Of a stretch of 64,000 nt of DNA, positions 35,057-45,032 are shown in pieces (the stretch's first letter is position 1; every line of letters begins with the position of its first letter). This stretch comes from Candidatus Nanopelagicales bacterium. GTDB taxonomy: Bacteria > Actinomycetota > Actinomycetes > S36-B12 > GCA-2699445. Location of the stretch: assembly GCA_037045355.1 (NCBI GenBank), contig JBAOHO010000021.1, forward strand, positions 186,001 to 250,000, in the 5' to 3' direction. Both the position numbers and the translations under genes were made by a program. The notes beneath the pieces were generated by a model. The model did not search any database. It saw only the letters and a program-made list of their open reading frames with translations, and was not told the DNA's origin.

Positions 35057-36798
35057 TGGCTGACGAAGCGACGGGGCCGGACCGGCTCAATCCGCAGCAG
35101 CGGGCGGCGGCAATCGACGCATTGCGGGCAACCACAGCCGACGATCCCCTGGACCTGCTCGTGATCGGCGGCGGAGTCGTCGGCGCCGGGTCCGCGCTGG
35201 ATGCGGCGGCCCGGGGGTTGCGCGTCGGTCTGGTGGAGCAACGCGATCTGGCATCCGGAACCTCCAGTCGCTCCAGCCGTCTGGCGCACGGCGGACTGCG
35301 CTACCTGGAGAACCGCGAGTTCGCCCTCGTCCACGAAGCGCTGACAGAGCGCGGCCTGCTGCTCGACCGGATCGCTCCGCACCTCGTGCGACCTCTGCCG
35401 TTCCTGCTGCCGTTGGCCGGGCGCGCCTGGGAGAAGCCCTACGTGGGCGCGGGTGTCACGCTGTACGACCTGTTGTCCCGGGTGGGCGCATACGGCGGCC
35501 AGTTGCCTCGCCCACGCACCCTGTCCCGGGCGGCCGTGCTCGGAGTCGCCCCGAGTTTGTCCCGATCCGCGGTCAAGGGCGGGGTGCGCTTCCATGACGC
35601 CCAGATCGACGATGCGCGCCACACTTTGGCGACGGCGCGCACGGCGGTCGGTCTCGGCGCCGCAGTGGTGACTCGATGCGAGGCATTGTCACTGCTCACC
35701 ACCCCAGGCGAGCCGGTCCGCACTACCGGTGCCCGGGTCCGTGTCGGGCTCGACGCCGGGGGTCGCGAAGAGGGCGAGGAGTTCGACGTCCACGCCCGTT
35801 GTGTGCTGTCGGCAACGGGGGTATGGACCGACGAGTTTCAGTCCCGGGCGGGACTGGGGGAGCCGTCTGCCCGGGTGCGCCAATCCAAGGGCGTCCATTT
35901 GATCGTGCCACGCGATCGCATCAGGTCCACGACGGCCGTCATCGCCCGCACCGCCACGTCCGTGTTGTTCCTGCTGCCCTGGGAGGACAAGTGGCTGGTG
36001 GGCACGACCGACACCGACTATGTCGGGGACTTGGCCGATCCCCGCGCGAGCGATGACGACATCGACTATCTGCTGGAACAGGCGAACCGATGGTTGGATC
36101 CCCCGCTGACGCGTTCCGACGTCGTGGGGGTCTATTGCGGACTGCGCCCCCTCGTGGCTGCTGACCTGGACGACGACAGCGCCACGGCGCAGTTGTCGCG
36201 AGAGCATGTGATCCTGCGCCCGATCCCGGGCTGCGTCATGATCGCGGGCGGCAAGTACACCACCTACCGCGTGATGGCACGCGACGCCGTGGACGCCGTC
36301 GTCGCCGAGCGCAGTGCCTTCGTCGCGGGCGACCCCCAGCCCTGCCGCACTCACGAGATCCCCGTGGCGGGTGCCGAGGGCTACGGCGATCTGTGGCAGG
36401 CGCGCGGGCGGATGGCGCGGGAATGGGGACTGTCCGAAGACACGGTGGTCCACCTGTTGCGTCGGCACGGTGACCGGGCGGGACGGGTCGCGGAACTCGT
36501 GGCAGCCGATCCGGACCTGGGTCGTCGGCTGCATCCCGACGCCCCTTACCTGCGGGCGGAGATCGTGGTGGCAGTACAAGACGAAGGTGCCCTCACGGTC
36601 GAGGACGTGCTGGTGCGCCGTACCCGGGTCGCGCTCGAGACAGCCGATGTGGGTCGCGCGGCGATGCAGCCCGCGGTGTCGCTCATGGCGGCGCATCTCG
36701 GGTGGGACTCAGCGCACACTCGGCAGCAAGCAGAACGATTCGACACCGACTGGCCCTCGACCTGGGAGCCAGGAACCACTTTGGCGGGAGCACAGTGA
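35056..36798 (+). CDS. glpD: Glycerol-3-phosphate dehydrogenase (FAD-dependent)
   Basis: Oxidises glycerol-3-phosphate to dihydroxyacetone phosphate and passes electrons to the respiratory chain. The 580-aa protein has the FAD dinucleotide motif LVIGGGVVGAGSALDAAARG, SRSSRLAHGGLRYLENREF and VMIAGGKYTTYRVMARDAVD, plus the C-terminal GlpD domain. ATG at 35056 overlaps the guaB3 stop; the much longer open frame from 34528 is a shadow of guaB3. Confidence 0.94.
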   Translation: MADEATGPDRLNPQQRAAAIDALRATTADDPLDLLVIGGGVVGAGSALDAAARGLRVGLVEQRDLASGTSSRSSRLAHGGLRYLENREFALVHEALTERGLLLDRIAPHLVRPLPFLLPLAGRAWEKPYVGAGVTLYDLLSRVGAYGGQLPRPRTLSRAAVLGVAPSLSRSAVKGGVRFHDAQIDDARHTLATARTAVGLGAAVVTRCEALSLLTTPGEPVRTTGARVRVGLDAGGREEGEEFDVHARCVLSATGVWTDEFQSRAGLGEPSARVRQSKGVHLIVPRDRIRSTTAVIARTATSVLFLLPWEDKWLVGTTDTDYVGDLADPRASDDDIDYLLEQANRWLDPPLTRSDVVGVYCGLRPLVAADLDDDSATAQLSREHVILRPIPGCVMIAGGKYTTYRVMARDAVDAVVAERSAFVAGDPQPCRTHEIPVAGAEGYGDLWQARGRMAREWGLSEDTVVHLLRRHGDRAGRVAELVAADPDLGRRLHPDAPYLRAEIVVAVQDEGALTVEDVLVRRTRVALETADVGRAAMQPAVSLMAAHLGWDSAHTRQQAERFDTDWPSTWEPGTTLAGAQ

Positions 36799-38352
36799 GT
36801 CCCACACAAACAGTCACCGACCCCCATTTCCTGCGTGACCTCGCCGCCGAAGTCACCAGCGCCACTGGGCGAGCGTTCGAGGTGAGGTCCCCTAGTCGAC
36901 GGTGGAGTGATCGCCGACGTGCCGGTATCGGATCCGTCCGATGTCACCGAGGCGTTCGGGGTCGCCCGTCGCGCGCAGCGCCAGTGGGCGGCGCTGCCCC
37001 TGCAAGAGCGCAACCGGATCATCCTGCGCTTCCACGATCTGGTCCTGGAGCACCGAGATGAGGGTCTGGACATCGTGCAGTGGGAGACCGGCAAGGCGCG
37101 CAAGGATGCGTTGGAAGATCTCCTCGACGTCTGTGTGACCGCCCGCCACTACGCCCGGGATTCGGCCCGGCTGTTGCGTCCGCGGCGGGTGCGTAGTCCC
37201 TTCCCGGGGATGATCTCGGTGACGCGATACCAGCATCCGAAGGGTGTCGTCGGGATCATCGCGCCTTGGAACTACCCCCTCACCCTCGCGGTTTCCGACG
37301 CGATACCGGCGCTGCTCGCCGGCAACACCGTCGTGGTCAAGCCCGACACCCAGACCACGTTGACCGCGCTGTGGGTCCTGCGTCTGCTGCACCTCGCGGG
37401 TCTTCCGTCCGGGGTCCTCAGCGTCGTGGCCGGCGACGGCGCTGAGTTGGGCCCCGTGATCGTCGATAACGCGGACTTCGTCATGTTCACCGGTTCTACC
37501 AGGGTCGGTCGACTCATCGCCGAGCAGTGCGGTCGTCGCCTCATCGGATGCTCGCTGGAACTTGGCGGCAAGAACGCACTCATCGTGCGAGCCGACGCGG
37601 ACGTCGAGCGGGCATCGGAAGTCGCGGTGCGCGCGGTCTACGCCAACTCCGGTCAGTTGTGCATTGCCATGGAACGCATCTACGTCCATCGCGACATCTA
37701 TGACCGCTTCGTGCCCCGATTCGTCGAGCGCGTCAAGGCCATGCGCGTGCGGGTGATGGTCGGTTGGGGGTCCGACATGGGTTCCTTGATCTCGGCTCGC
37801 CAACTGCACACCGTGCAGTCACACGTCGAAGACGCCGTGGCGAAAGGGGCCACCCTGCTCGCCGGTGGCCGTCCCCGCCCCGACCTGGGCCCGTACGTAT
37901 TCGAGCCGACGGTCCTCGCCGATGTCACCGAGGACATGATCGTGTGTCGGCATGAGACTTTCGGGCCGGTCGTGTCGATCTATCCCATCGACAGCGATGA
38001 CCAGGCGATCGCCCGGGCGAACGACAGCGACTACGGGCTCAATGCCTCGGTCCTCACGTCCGACCTGCGCGTCGGCCGACAGATGGCAGCGCGCATCCAC
38101 GCCGGCACGGTCAACGTCAACGAAGGCTACGCTCCCGCCTGGGCGGCCACCCGGGCGCCGATGGGGGGCATGCGTGACTCGGGATTGGGCCGACGCCACG
38201 GCGACGAGGGGCTGCTGAAGTACACCGAGTCGCAAACAGTGGGGGTTCAGCGCATCCTTGGATTCGGGCCACCTTTCGGGTGGAGTGACCGCCGCTGGGG
38301 GGATTCCCTTACGCTGACGGTCAAAGCTATGAAGAAACTCGGGGTCAGGTAG
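36795..38352 (+). CDS. gabD2: Succinate-semialdehyde dehydrogenase (GabD2-like), one frameshift
   Basis: NAD(P)-dependent oxidation of succinic semialdehyde or a similar aldehyde. The N-terminus starts at GTG 36795, overlapping the glpD stop (MSPTQTVTDPHFLRDLAAEV...AFEVRSP), and shifts frame near 36,890; removing one C joins it to VDGGVIADVPVSDPSDVTEA. Catalytic features: Asn in IAPWNYPLTL, FTGSTRVGRLIAE, general base Glu in LELGGKNALIV and nucleophile Cys in NSGQLCIAMER. Read alone, the downstream frame begins at 36907. Substrate specificity is inferred from family only. Confidence 0.86.
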
Positions 38353-38385
38353 CGCCTCCTGGCGCAGATCCTGGCGCAGATCGGA

Positions 38386-40113
38386 GTGACGGTGGACGCC
38401 TTTGACTATGACGTGGTCATCATCGGGTCGGGATTCGGTGGCTCGGTCGCCGCACTGAGACTGACTGAGAAGGGCTACCGCGTGGCGGTCCTCGAGGCCG
38501 GTCGCCGCTACGACGAGCAGACGTTCCCGAAGACCTCGTGGCGGGTCAACAAGTTCGTCTGGGCGCCTCGCCTGGGTCTGAAGGGCTTGCAGCGTATCCA
38601 CATCCTGAAGGACGTCATCGTGCTGGCAGCCGCCGGCGTCGGTGGCGGGTCACTCATCTACGCCAACACCTTGTACGTGCCGCCGAAGCGCTTCTTCGCC
38701 GACCGACAGTGGGCGCACATCACTGACTGGGCCGCCGAGCTCGCCCCCTACTACGACCAGGCGTCGCGCATGCTCGGTGTCACGAAGAACCCGACCATGA
38801 CTCCGTCGGACGAGATCATGAAGGCAGTCGCAGACGAGATGGGTGTGGGGCACACGTTCTCCCTCACTCCTGTCGGGGTGTACTTCGGCGACGGTCCGGG
38901 TGTCCCGGCCAAGGATCCCTTCTTCGGTGGGGTGGGCCCCGACCGCAACGGCTGCATGCAGTGTGGTGAGTGCATGACCGGTTGCCGGCACAACGCGAAG
39001 AACACCCTGCCCAAGAACTACCTCGGTCTCGCCGAACAGAACGGTGCCGCTGTCTACCCCCTGACCACGGTCACCGCTCTGCGACCGCTGCCCGGCGGGG
39101 GCTACGCCGTCGATACCGAGCGCACGGGTCCCGTCCCCGGGCGCGCTCGCCGTACCTTCACCGGAGCGCAGGTCGTGGTGGCCGCCGGCACCTTCAACAC
39201 CCAGAAGCTGCTGCACCGGATGAAAGATGCCGGTCACCTGCACCGGATCAGTCCCGCGCTGGGCAAGTTGTCGCGCAGCAACTCCGAGAGCCTCCTGGGC
39301 GCCATGTCGAACGACCGGTCCTACGACTTCACGCGCGGAGTCGCGATCACGTCGTCCTTCTACCCCGACCCCGACACCCACGTCGAGCCGGTGCGCTACG
39401 GCAAGGGATCCAACCTGATGGGTCTGCTCACCACCGTCATGACCGACGAGGAGCCGGGTGTCCCACGGTGGAAGACATGGGTCAAGACCGTCTCCCGCAA
39501 GCCCGGTGACCTGGTGAAGGTCTTCACCGGATTGCGTGGCTGGTCGGAGCGCAGTGTCATCGCCTTGGTCATGCAGCCCGTCGACAACTCGTTGACGGTC
39601 TTCGCGAAGAAGACCCGGCTGGGCCGACTCAAGTTGTCCTCCAAGCAGGGCGAAGGTCAGCCGAACCCCACTTGGATCCCGGCCGGCAACGACGTCACCC
39701 GTCGTATCGCGCAACGCATCGACGGATTCGCCGGTGGAAACATCGGTGACCTCATCTCGGCGCCGATGACCGCGCACTTCGTCGGCGGCGCTCCCATCTC
39801 GGACTCACCCGACAACGGTGTTGTCGACCCCTACCAGCGGGTGTGGGGTTACGAGGGGCTGCACATCACCGATGGAGCCGCGATCACCGCCAACCTCGGG
39901 GTGAACCCGTCGCTCACCATCACCGCTCAGGCTGAACGCGCGATGGCGATGTGGCCCAACAAGGGTGAGTTGGACCCCCGTCCCGCCCAAGGTGAGGCCT
40001 ACCGTTCCATCACGCCGGTGGCGCCGAAGTCACCGGTCGTGCCGGACGAGGCCCCGGGTGCGCTGCGCCTGCCCATCGTCGACATCCGTCAGGGCGCGGG
40101 CGCCCACACCTGA
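38386..40113 (+). CDS. GMC-family oxidoreductase (cholesterol-oxidase-like, ChoD type)
   Basis: A 575-aa FAD enzyme. The N-terminal dinucleotide fold VVIIGSGFGGSVAALRLTEKG and AAGVGGGSLIYANTLYVPPK are typical. A Cys-rich stretch CMQCGECMTGCRHNAKNTL near residue 190 resembles those in ChoD-like proteins and could be structural or cluster-binding. C-terminal GVNPSLTITAQAERAM is the GMC_oxred_C end. In mycobacteria the ChoD gene is likewise beside guaB3. The steroid substrate is unproven. GTG 38386 is used; GTG 38392 is an alternative. A 12-bp duplication (TCCTGGCGCAGA x2) precedes the start. Confidence 0.85.
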   Translation: MTVDAFDYDVVIIGSGFGGSVAALRLTEKGYRVAVLEAGRRYDEQTFPKTSWRVNKFVWAPRLGLKGLQRIHILKDVIVLAAAGVGGGSLIYANTLYVPPKRFFADRQWAHITDWAAELAPYYDQASRMLGVTKNPTMTPSDEIMKAVADEMGVGHTFSLTPVGVYFGDGPGVPAKDPFFGGVGPDRNGCMQCGECMTGCRHNAKNTLPKNYLGLAEQNGAAVYPLTTVTALRPLPGGGYAVDTERTGPVPGRARRTFTGAQVVVAAGTFNTQKLLHRMKDAGHLHRISPALGKLSRSNSESLLGAMSNDRSYDFTRGVAITSSFYPDPDTHVEPVRYGKGSNLMGLLTTVMTDEEPGVPRWKTWVKTVSRKPGDLVKVFTGLRGWSERSVIALVMQPVDNSLTVFAKKTRLGRLKLSSKQGEGQPNPTWIPAGNDVTRRIAQRIDGFAGGNIGDLISAPMTAHFVGGAPISDSPDNGVVDPYQRVWGYEGLHITDGAAITANLGVNPSLTITAQAERAMAMWPNKGELDPRPAQGEAYRSITPVAPKSPVVPDEAPGALRLPIVDIRQGAGAHT

Positions 40114-40147
40114 GCGCCACGCAGACAGAGCAGCGACTGACTCCCTC

Positions 40148-40552
40148 GTGCACAGCGACGTCCGTACCTACCGGACCGGCGATCAGTTCATCAGTGACCT
40201 CACCGATGACGCGAATGCGCACGTGGTCGGTCGTGGCGATGGCCTGCTGAACATCTTCGTGCCGCATGCGACCGCCGGGCTCGCCGTCATCGAACTGCAT
40301 GCCGGCACGGAAGCCGACCTCGCGGCGGCGGTCGAACGGCTGTTGCCTCGTTCGGACATCTACGCGCACCGTCACGGCAGCCAGGGCCACGGGCGCGATC
40401 ACGTCCTACCCGCGTTCACGGCGCCGGTGCTGACCCTCCCTGTTGTGCAGGGTCGGGTCCCGTTGGGAACCTGGCAGAGCATCGTCCTGGTCGACAGCAA
40501 CGCCGACAACCCGACGCGTCAGGTGCGGTATTCGTTCGTGGCCGGCTCCTGA
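40148..40552 (+). CDS. yjbQ: YjbQ-family protein (secondary thiamine-phosphate synthase type)
   Basis: A 134-aa UPF0047 protein. Conserved residues are seen in FVPHATAGLAVIELHAGTE, HGRDHVLPAFTAPVLTLPV and GTWQSIVLVDSN. Family members have weak thiamine-phosphate synthase activity, with the physiological role unknown. GTG 40148 is chosen because upstream in-frame sequence overlaps the GMC gene and is not conserved. Confidence 0.85.
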   Translation: MHSDVRTYRTGDQFISDLTDDANAHVVGRGDGLLNIFVPHATAGLAVIELHAGTEADLAAAVERLLPRSDIYAHRHGSQGHGRDHVLPAFTAPVLTLPVVQGRVPLGTWQSIVLVDSNADNPTRQVRYSFVAGS

Positions 40553-40668
40553 GGCGAGAACTCTCGTTGCCGGTCCGCCCGGATCCTGTCTTGGGTTCGG
40601 CCCGGCGTACCGCTGCTGGCCCGATGGACCTCAACTACGCTGGGGGTTTCATCCGGGAGGACCCCCAC

Positions 40669-42243
<1,575 letters not shown>

Positions 42244-42244
42244 C

Positions 42245-42961
42245 TCACGCGGTGTCGAGGACGCGGAACGCCTCGGCGACCGCACCCTCGGGCAGACCGC
42301 CCGCCAGGGCCATGGCTCCACCCCACTCACGCAAGCCCGCCTCGATGTCCATGTGAGCGGTCTGGCTCTCGTGGGCCCGCAGTGCGGCGACCTTGCGATC
42401 GAGCACATCCGTGATGTCGCGGAACCACGTTGGCTCGGGGTAGCCCACGATCCACGTCTGCGGCACTGCCCACTCCTCCAGGCCCTCGTCCTGCAGCAGC
42501 GTCGGATGGGCGAACGGATTGCGGGCATCGGGGTAGATCGCCTGCATGCCCGCCTCGCCCGCCGCGATGTGGTCCGGATGGCTCGCGTACATACGGTCGA
42601 TGTTGCGCACGGGGGACTGCACGACGGCCACATCGGGTCGTACCTTGCGGATCACCCGGGCGATGTCCCGGCGCAATCCGTGGCTGACCGTCAACTCGCC
42701 GTCGCGGTACCCGAGGAACATCACATCGGCGGCACCCAGGACCTCAGCCGCGGCCCGTTGTTCCGCGCGGCGGATGGCCGGGATCTCGGAGCGCGGCACT
42801 TCCGGATCGAAGCCGCCGGCATCGCCGTCGGTGACCACGCAGTAAACAACTTCGCTGCCGCCCGCGGTCAGATGAGCGATGGTGCCACCAAGGCCGAAGT
42901 CGATGTCATCGGGGTGGGCGGCGATCGCCAACACACGACCGGGCGTTTCGTTGGGTGTCAT
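42245..42961 (-). CDS. PIG-L family deacetylase
   Basis: A 238-aa zinc-dependent N-acetylglucosaminyl-type deacetylase family member. The metal site is visible as IAAHPDDIDFGLGGT (His-x-x-Asp-Asp) and His in ASHPDHIAAG. Relatives include MshB and Mca of mycothiol metabolism, but assignment to those is not possible from motifs alone. ATG 42961 is chosen; the frame is open to 43066 but the extra residues are low-complexity Gln/Pro/Lys from the repeat region. Confidence 0.87.
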   Translation of the reverse strand: MTPNETPGRVLAIAAHPDDIDFGLGGTIAHLTAGGSEVVYCVVTDGDAGGFDPEVPRSEIPAIRRAEQRAAAEVLGAADVMFLGYRDGELTVSHGLRRDIARVIRKVRPDVAVVQSPVRNIDRMYASHPDHIAAGEAGMQAIYPDARNPFAHPTLLQDEGLEEWAVPQTWIVGYPEPTWFRDITDVLDRKVAALRAHESQTAHMDIEAGLREWGGAMALAGGLPEGAVAEAFRVLDTA

Positions 42962-42974
42962 TCGGCGTCCTTGC

Positions 42975-43011
42975 GTCCTGGGCGGTTGTTTGTGTCCTGG
43001 CGGTTGTTTGT
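42975..43011. repeat. Direct repeat GTCCTGG(G)CGGTTGTTTGT x2
   Basis: Two adjacent copies of 19 and 18 bases, differing by one G, with a partial third (TCCTGGGTTGT). They lie immediately upstream of the PIG-L gene on the minus strand, in a 212-bp divergent gap that otherwise shows nothing recognisable. Confidence 0.85.
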
Positions 43012-43173
43012 CCTGGGTTGTACTCGTGTCGTGAGCCCTCTTGTGTACTGAGAGATTCTGCCGCATGACCCGATTGGGGGTAATTCGGTCCCAAGTGTCC
43101 GATATGTCGACAGATCGGGCCTAATCGGACCAGGTCGATTGCGGGCCCCAGGTGGCGCTGCCAGGTTGTCGCC

Positions 43174-44961
43174 GTGATCACCCTGCGTCGTCATCGTGGT
43201 TCTCGCACCACATCTGCTCCGACTGTGGGGAGATCCGCTCCGACTGTGGGGAGATCTGCTCCGACTGCGGGGAGGGCCCACGGTCGCTCGGGACGGGCGC
43301 CGGAGGGCGGATCGCGGGGGAGCCGCCGGCGTCGGATCGCGCTGGGCGTCATCGCAGGAGCCGTGGTCATCAGCCCTATGGCGGGTCAGGCTGTCGCCGG
43401 TCGCAGCACGGTTCCGGCCAGTTCGGTGACCCTGCCGGCTGCCGTGGACTGGCAAGCCGAGTATCAGGGCCAGCATTTGTGCAGCGATGCCGCCAAGCCG
43501 GGGGCAGTGAAACTCTCCAAGCTCCTCGCCGACACGTACGGCAAGTACACGACCTACATCAGCCGGTCCTGTGCCACCCCAGGGATCAGCGAGCATGAAG
43601 AGGGTCGGGCCCTGGACTGGATGGTGGATTCCGAGAATGCCACCGCGCGGGAGAAGGCCTGGCAGTTCCTCGAATGGGTCACCGCGGACGGGCCCGGCGG
43701 CGAGCCCGCTGTCATGGCCCGCCGCCTCGGGATCATGTACTTGATCTACGAGGACAAGATGTGGCGGGTGTACCGTCCGGAAGACGGTTGGCAGGAGTAT
43801 CAGGGCTGCTCGACCAAACAAGACGAGGGCTACGACACGTCGTGCCACCGCGACCACATCCACATGTCGCTGACCTGGGACGGCGCCTACGCGCGAACCA
43901 GTTTCTGGACCGGGAAAGCAGAGGATCGCGGCCCGTGTGAATCCGCCACCTCGCAACGGCCCAACGGGTCGGCCTCCGAACCTGTGACCCTCATCGACGG
44001 CAACTCCGGCAAGGGAGTCACCGGCAAGAACTGCCGGTTGGGCGCCGACGCCTACTCCAGTCGCTCCTACAAGGTCAAAGTGCCGGTTCCGTCCAGTGGC
44101 GCCGCGGTCCAGCAGATCAGGGTGAAGAACTTCACCGTGAACTCCCCGGTGGGTATGACGGTTCGCAGCGCCAAGACCGTCACGGTGCCTTCCGACACGC
44201 AACCCGGGACTGTCATCGATGTCCCCCTCGCGGCGGACGGTGTCATCACGGTCACCCTCGGCGCGGGCTACGGCGACGTCGTGCTGGAAGGTGTGGGCAC
44301 GGGATCCGGCGCGGCTCCTGCTCCCGCCCCCGCTCCGGCTCCGGAACCGGCGCCAGCGCCCTCTGCTCCCGCGTCGTCCGAGGCCACCACAACGGTCATG
44401 CTGCGGGCACTGTCCAAGCCCGGGCGGGTCAACACCGCGGCGGTGGCCAAGGGGCGCATCAAGGACTCGCCCAAGAAGGGCAAACTGCTCATCCTGCGGA
44501 GGCCCACAGCGGGGGCGTGGGAACTGGTCGGTGGGGGTGACGTCACGAACGGGAAGTTCAAGGTGCCCATCGTCGCCACCTCGGTCCCCGGTAGCTACGA
44601 ATACCAGGCCGTCGTGATGAAACGCGGAAAACTCCTGGGCCAGTCCGAGGTCCAGCCGGCTCAGATCCTGCCGGCCGAGGTGAGTTTGGCCGATGTCGAT
44701 GACGTCCGCCGCAAGAAGCCGGTGTCTCTGACCGGTGAAGTGCTCGGCGCCCCGCAGGGCGGGCAACTGCAGTTGTTCGTGCGGGCCAAGGGTGAGAAGA
44801 AGTGGCGCATGGTCAAGCAGCGACCGCTGTCCGGCAGCGGTCCGTTCACGTTCGTGCGCCGCTTCGCGCAGCCCGGTGAGTATCGGCTGCAAGTCGTCCT
44901 GCTCGATGGGAAGAAGTCGATCGACAAGTCCCCGAAGCAGGTCTTGACCGTCGCCAAGTGA
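43174..44961 (+). CDS. Secreted LAS-type metallopeptidase-like protein with Ig-like C-terminus
   Basis: A 595-aa exported protein. The N-region is long (residues 1-50, with three 7-residue repeats GRSAPT(V/A)), followed by RRRR and a hydrophobic segment (IALGVIAGAVVISP). Residues ~85-255 hold the same domain as the 641-1672 gene, with SEHEEGRALDWMV and CHRDHIHMSL giving H-x6-D and HxH. A Pro/Ala linker (PAPAPAPAPEPAPAP) leads to two beta-rich repeats, e.g. KPGRVNTAAVAKGRIKDSPK and KKPVSLTGEVLGAPQGG, likely Ig-like. A cell-wall hydrolase role is inferred. GTG start. Confidence 0.75.
   Translation: MITLRRHRGSRTTSAPTVGRSAPTVGRSAPTAGRAHGRSGRAPEGGSRGSRRRRIALGVIAGAVVISPMAGQAVAGRSTVPASSVTLPAAVDWQAEYQGQHLCSDAAKPGAVKLSKLLADTYGKYTTYISRSCATPGISEHEEGRALDWMVDSENATAREKAWQFLEWVTADGPGGEPAVMARRLGIMYLIYEDKMWRVYRPEDGWQEYQGCSTKQDEGYDTSCHRDHIHMSLTWDGAYARTSFWTGKAEDRGPCESATSQRPNGSASEPVTLIDGNSGKGVTGKNCRLGADAYSSRSYKVKVPVPSSGAAVQQIRVKNFTVNSPVGMTVRSAKTVTVPSDTQPGTVIDVPLAADGVITVTLGAGYGDVVLEGVGTGSGAAPAPAPAPAPEPAPAPSAPASSEATTTVMLRALSKPGRVNTAAVAKGRIKDSPKKGKLLILRRPTAGAWELVGGGDVTNGKFKVPIVATSVPGSYEYQAVVMKRGKLLGQSEVQPAQILPAEVSLADVDDVRRKKPVSLTGEVLGAPQGGQLQLFVRAKGEKKWRMVKQRPLSGSGPFTFVRRFAQPGEYRLQVVLLDGKKSIDKSPKQVLTVAK
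43216..43278. repeat. 21-bp coding tandem repeat x3
   Basis: Three 21-base units (GCTCCGACTGTGGGGAGATC-type), in frame, encode SAPTVGR SAPTVGR SAPTAGR near the N-terminus of the secreted LAS-type protein, before its signal peptide core. Confidence 0.9.
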
Positions 44962-45032
44962 CAGTGGTCGCGAATCCTCGCCACGCACCGCAGACGTTCG
45001 GGGACTACCCGGCGGGACACTAAACTCGCCGC

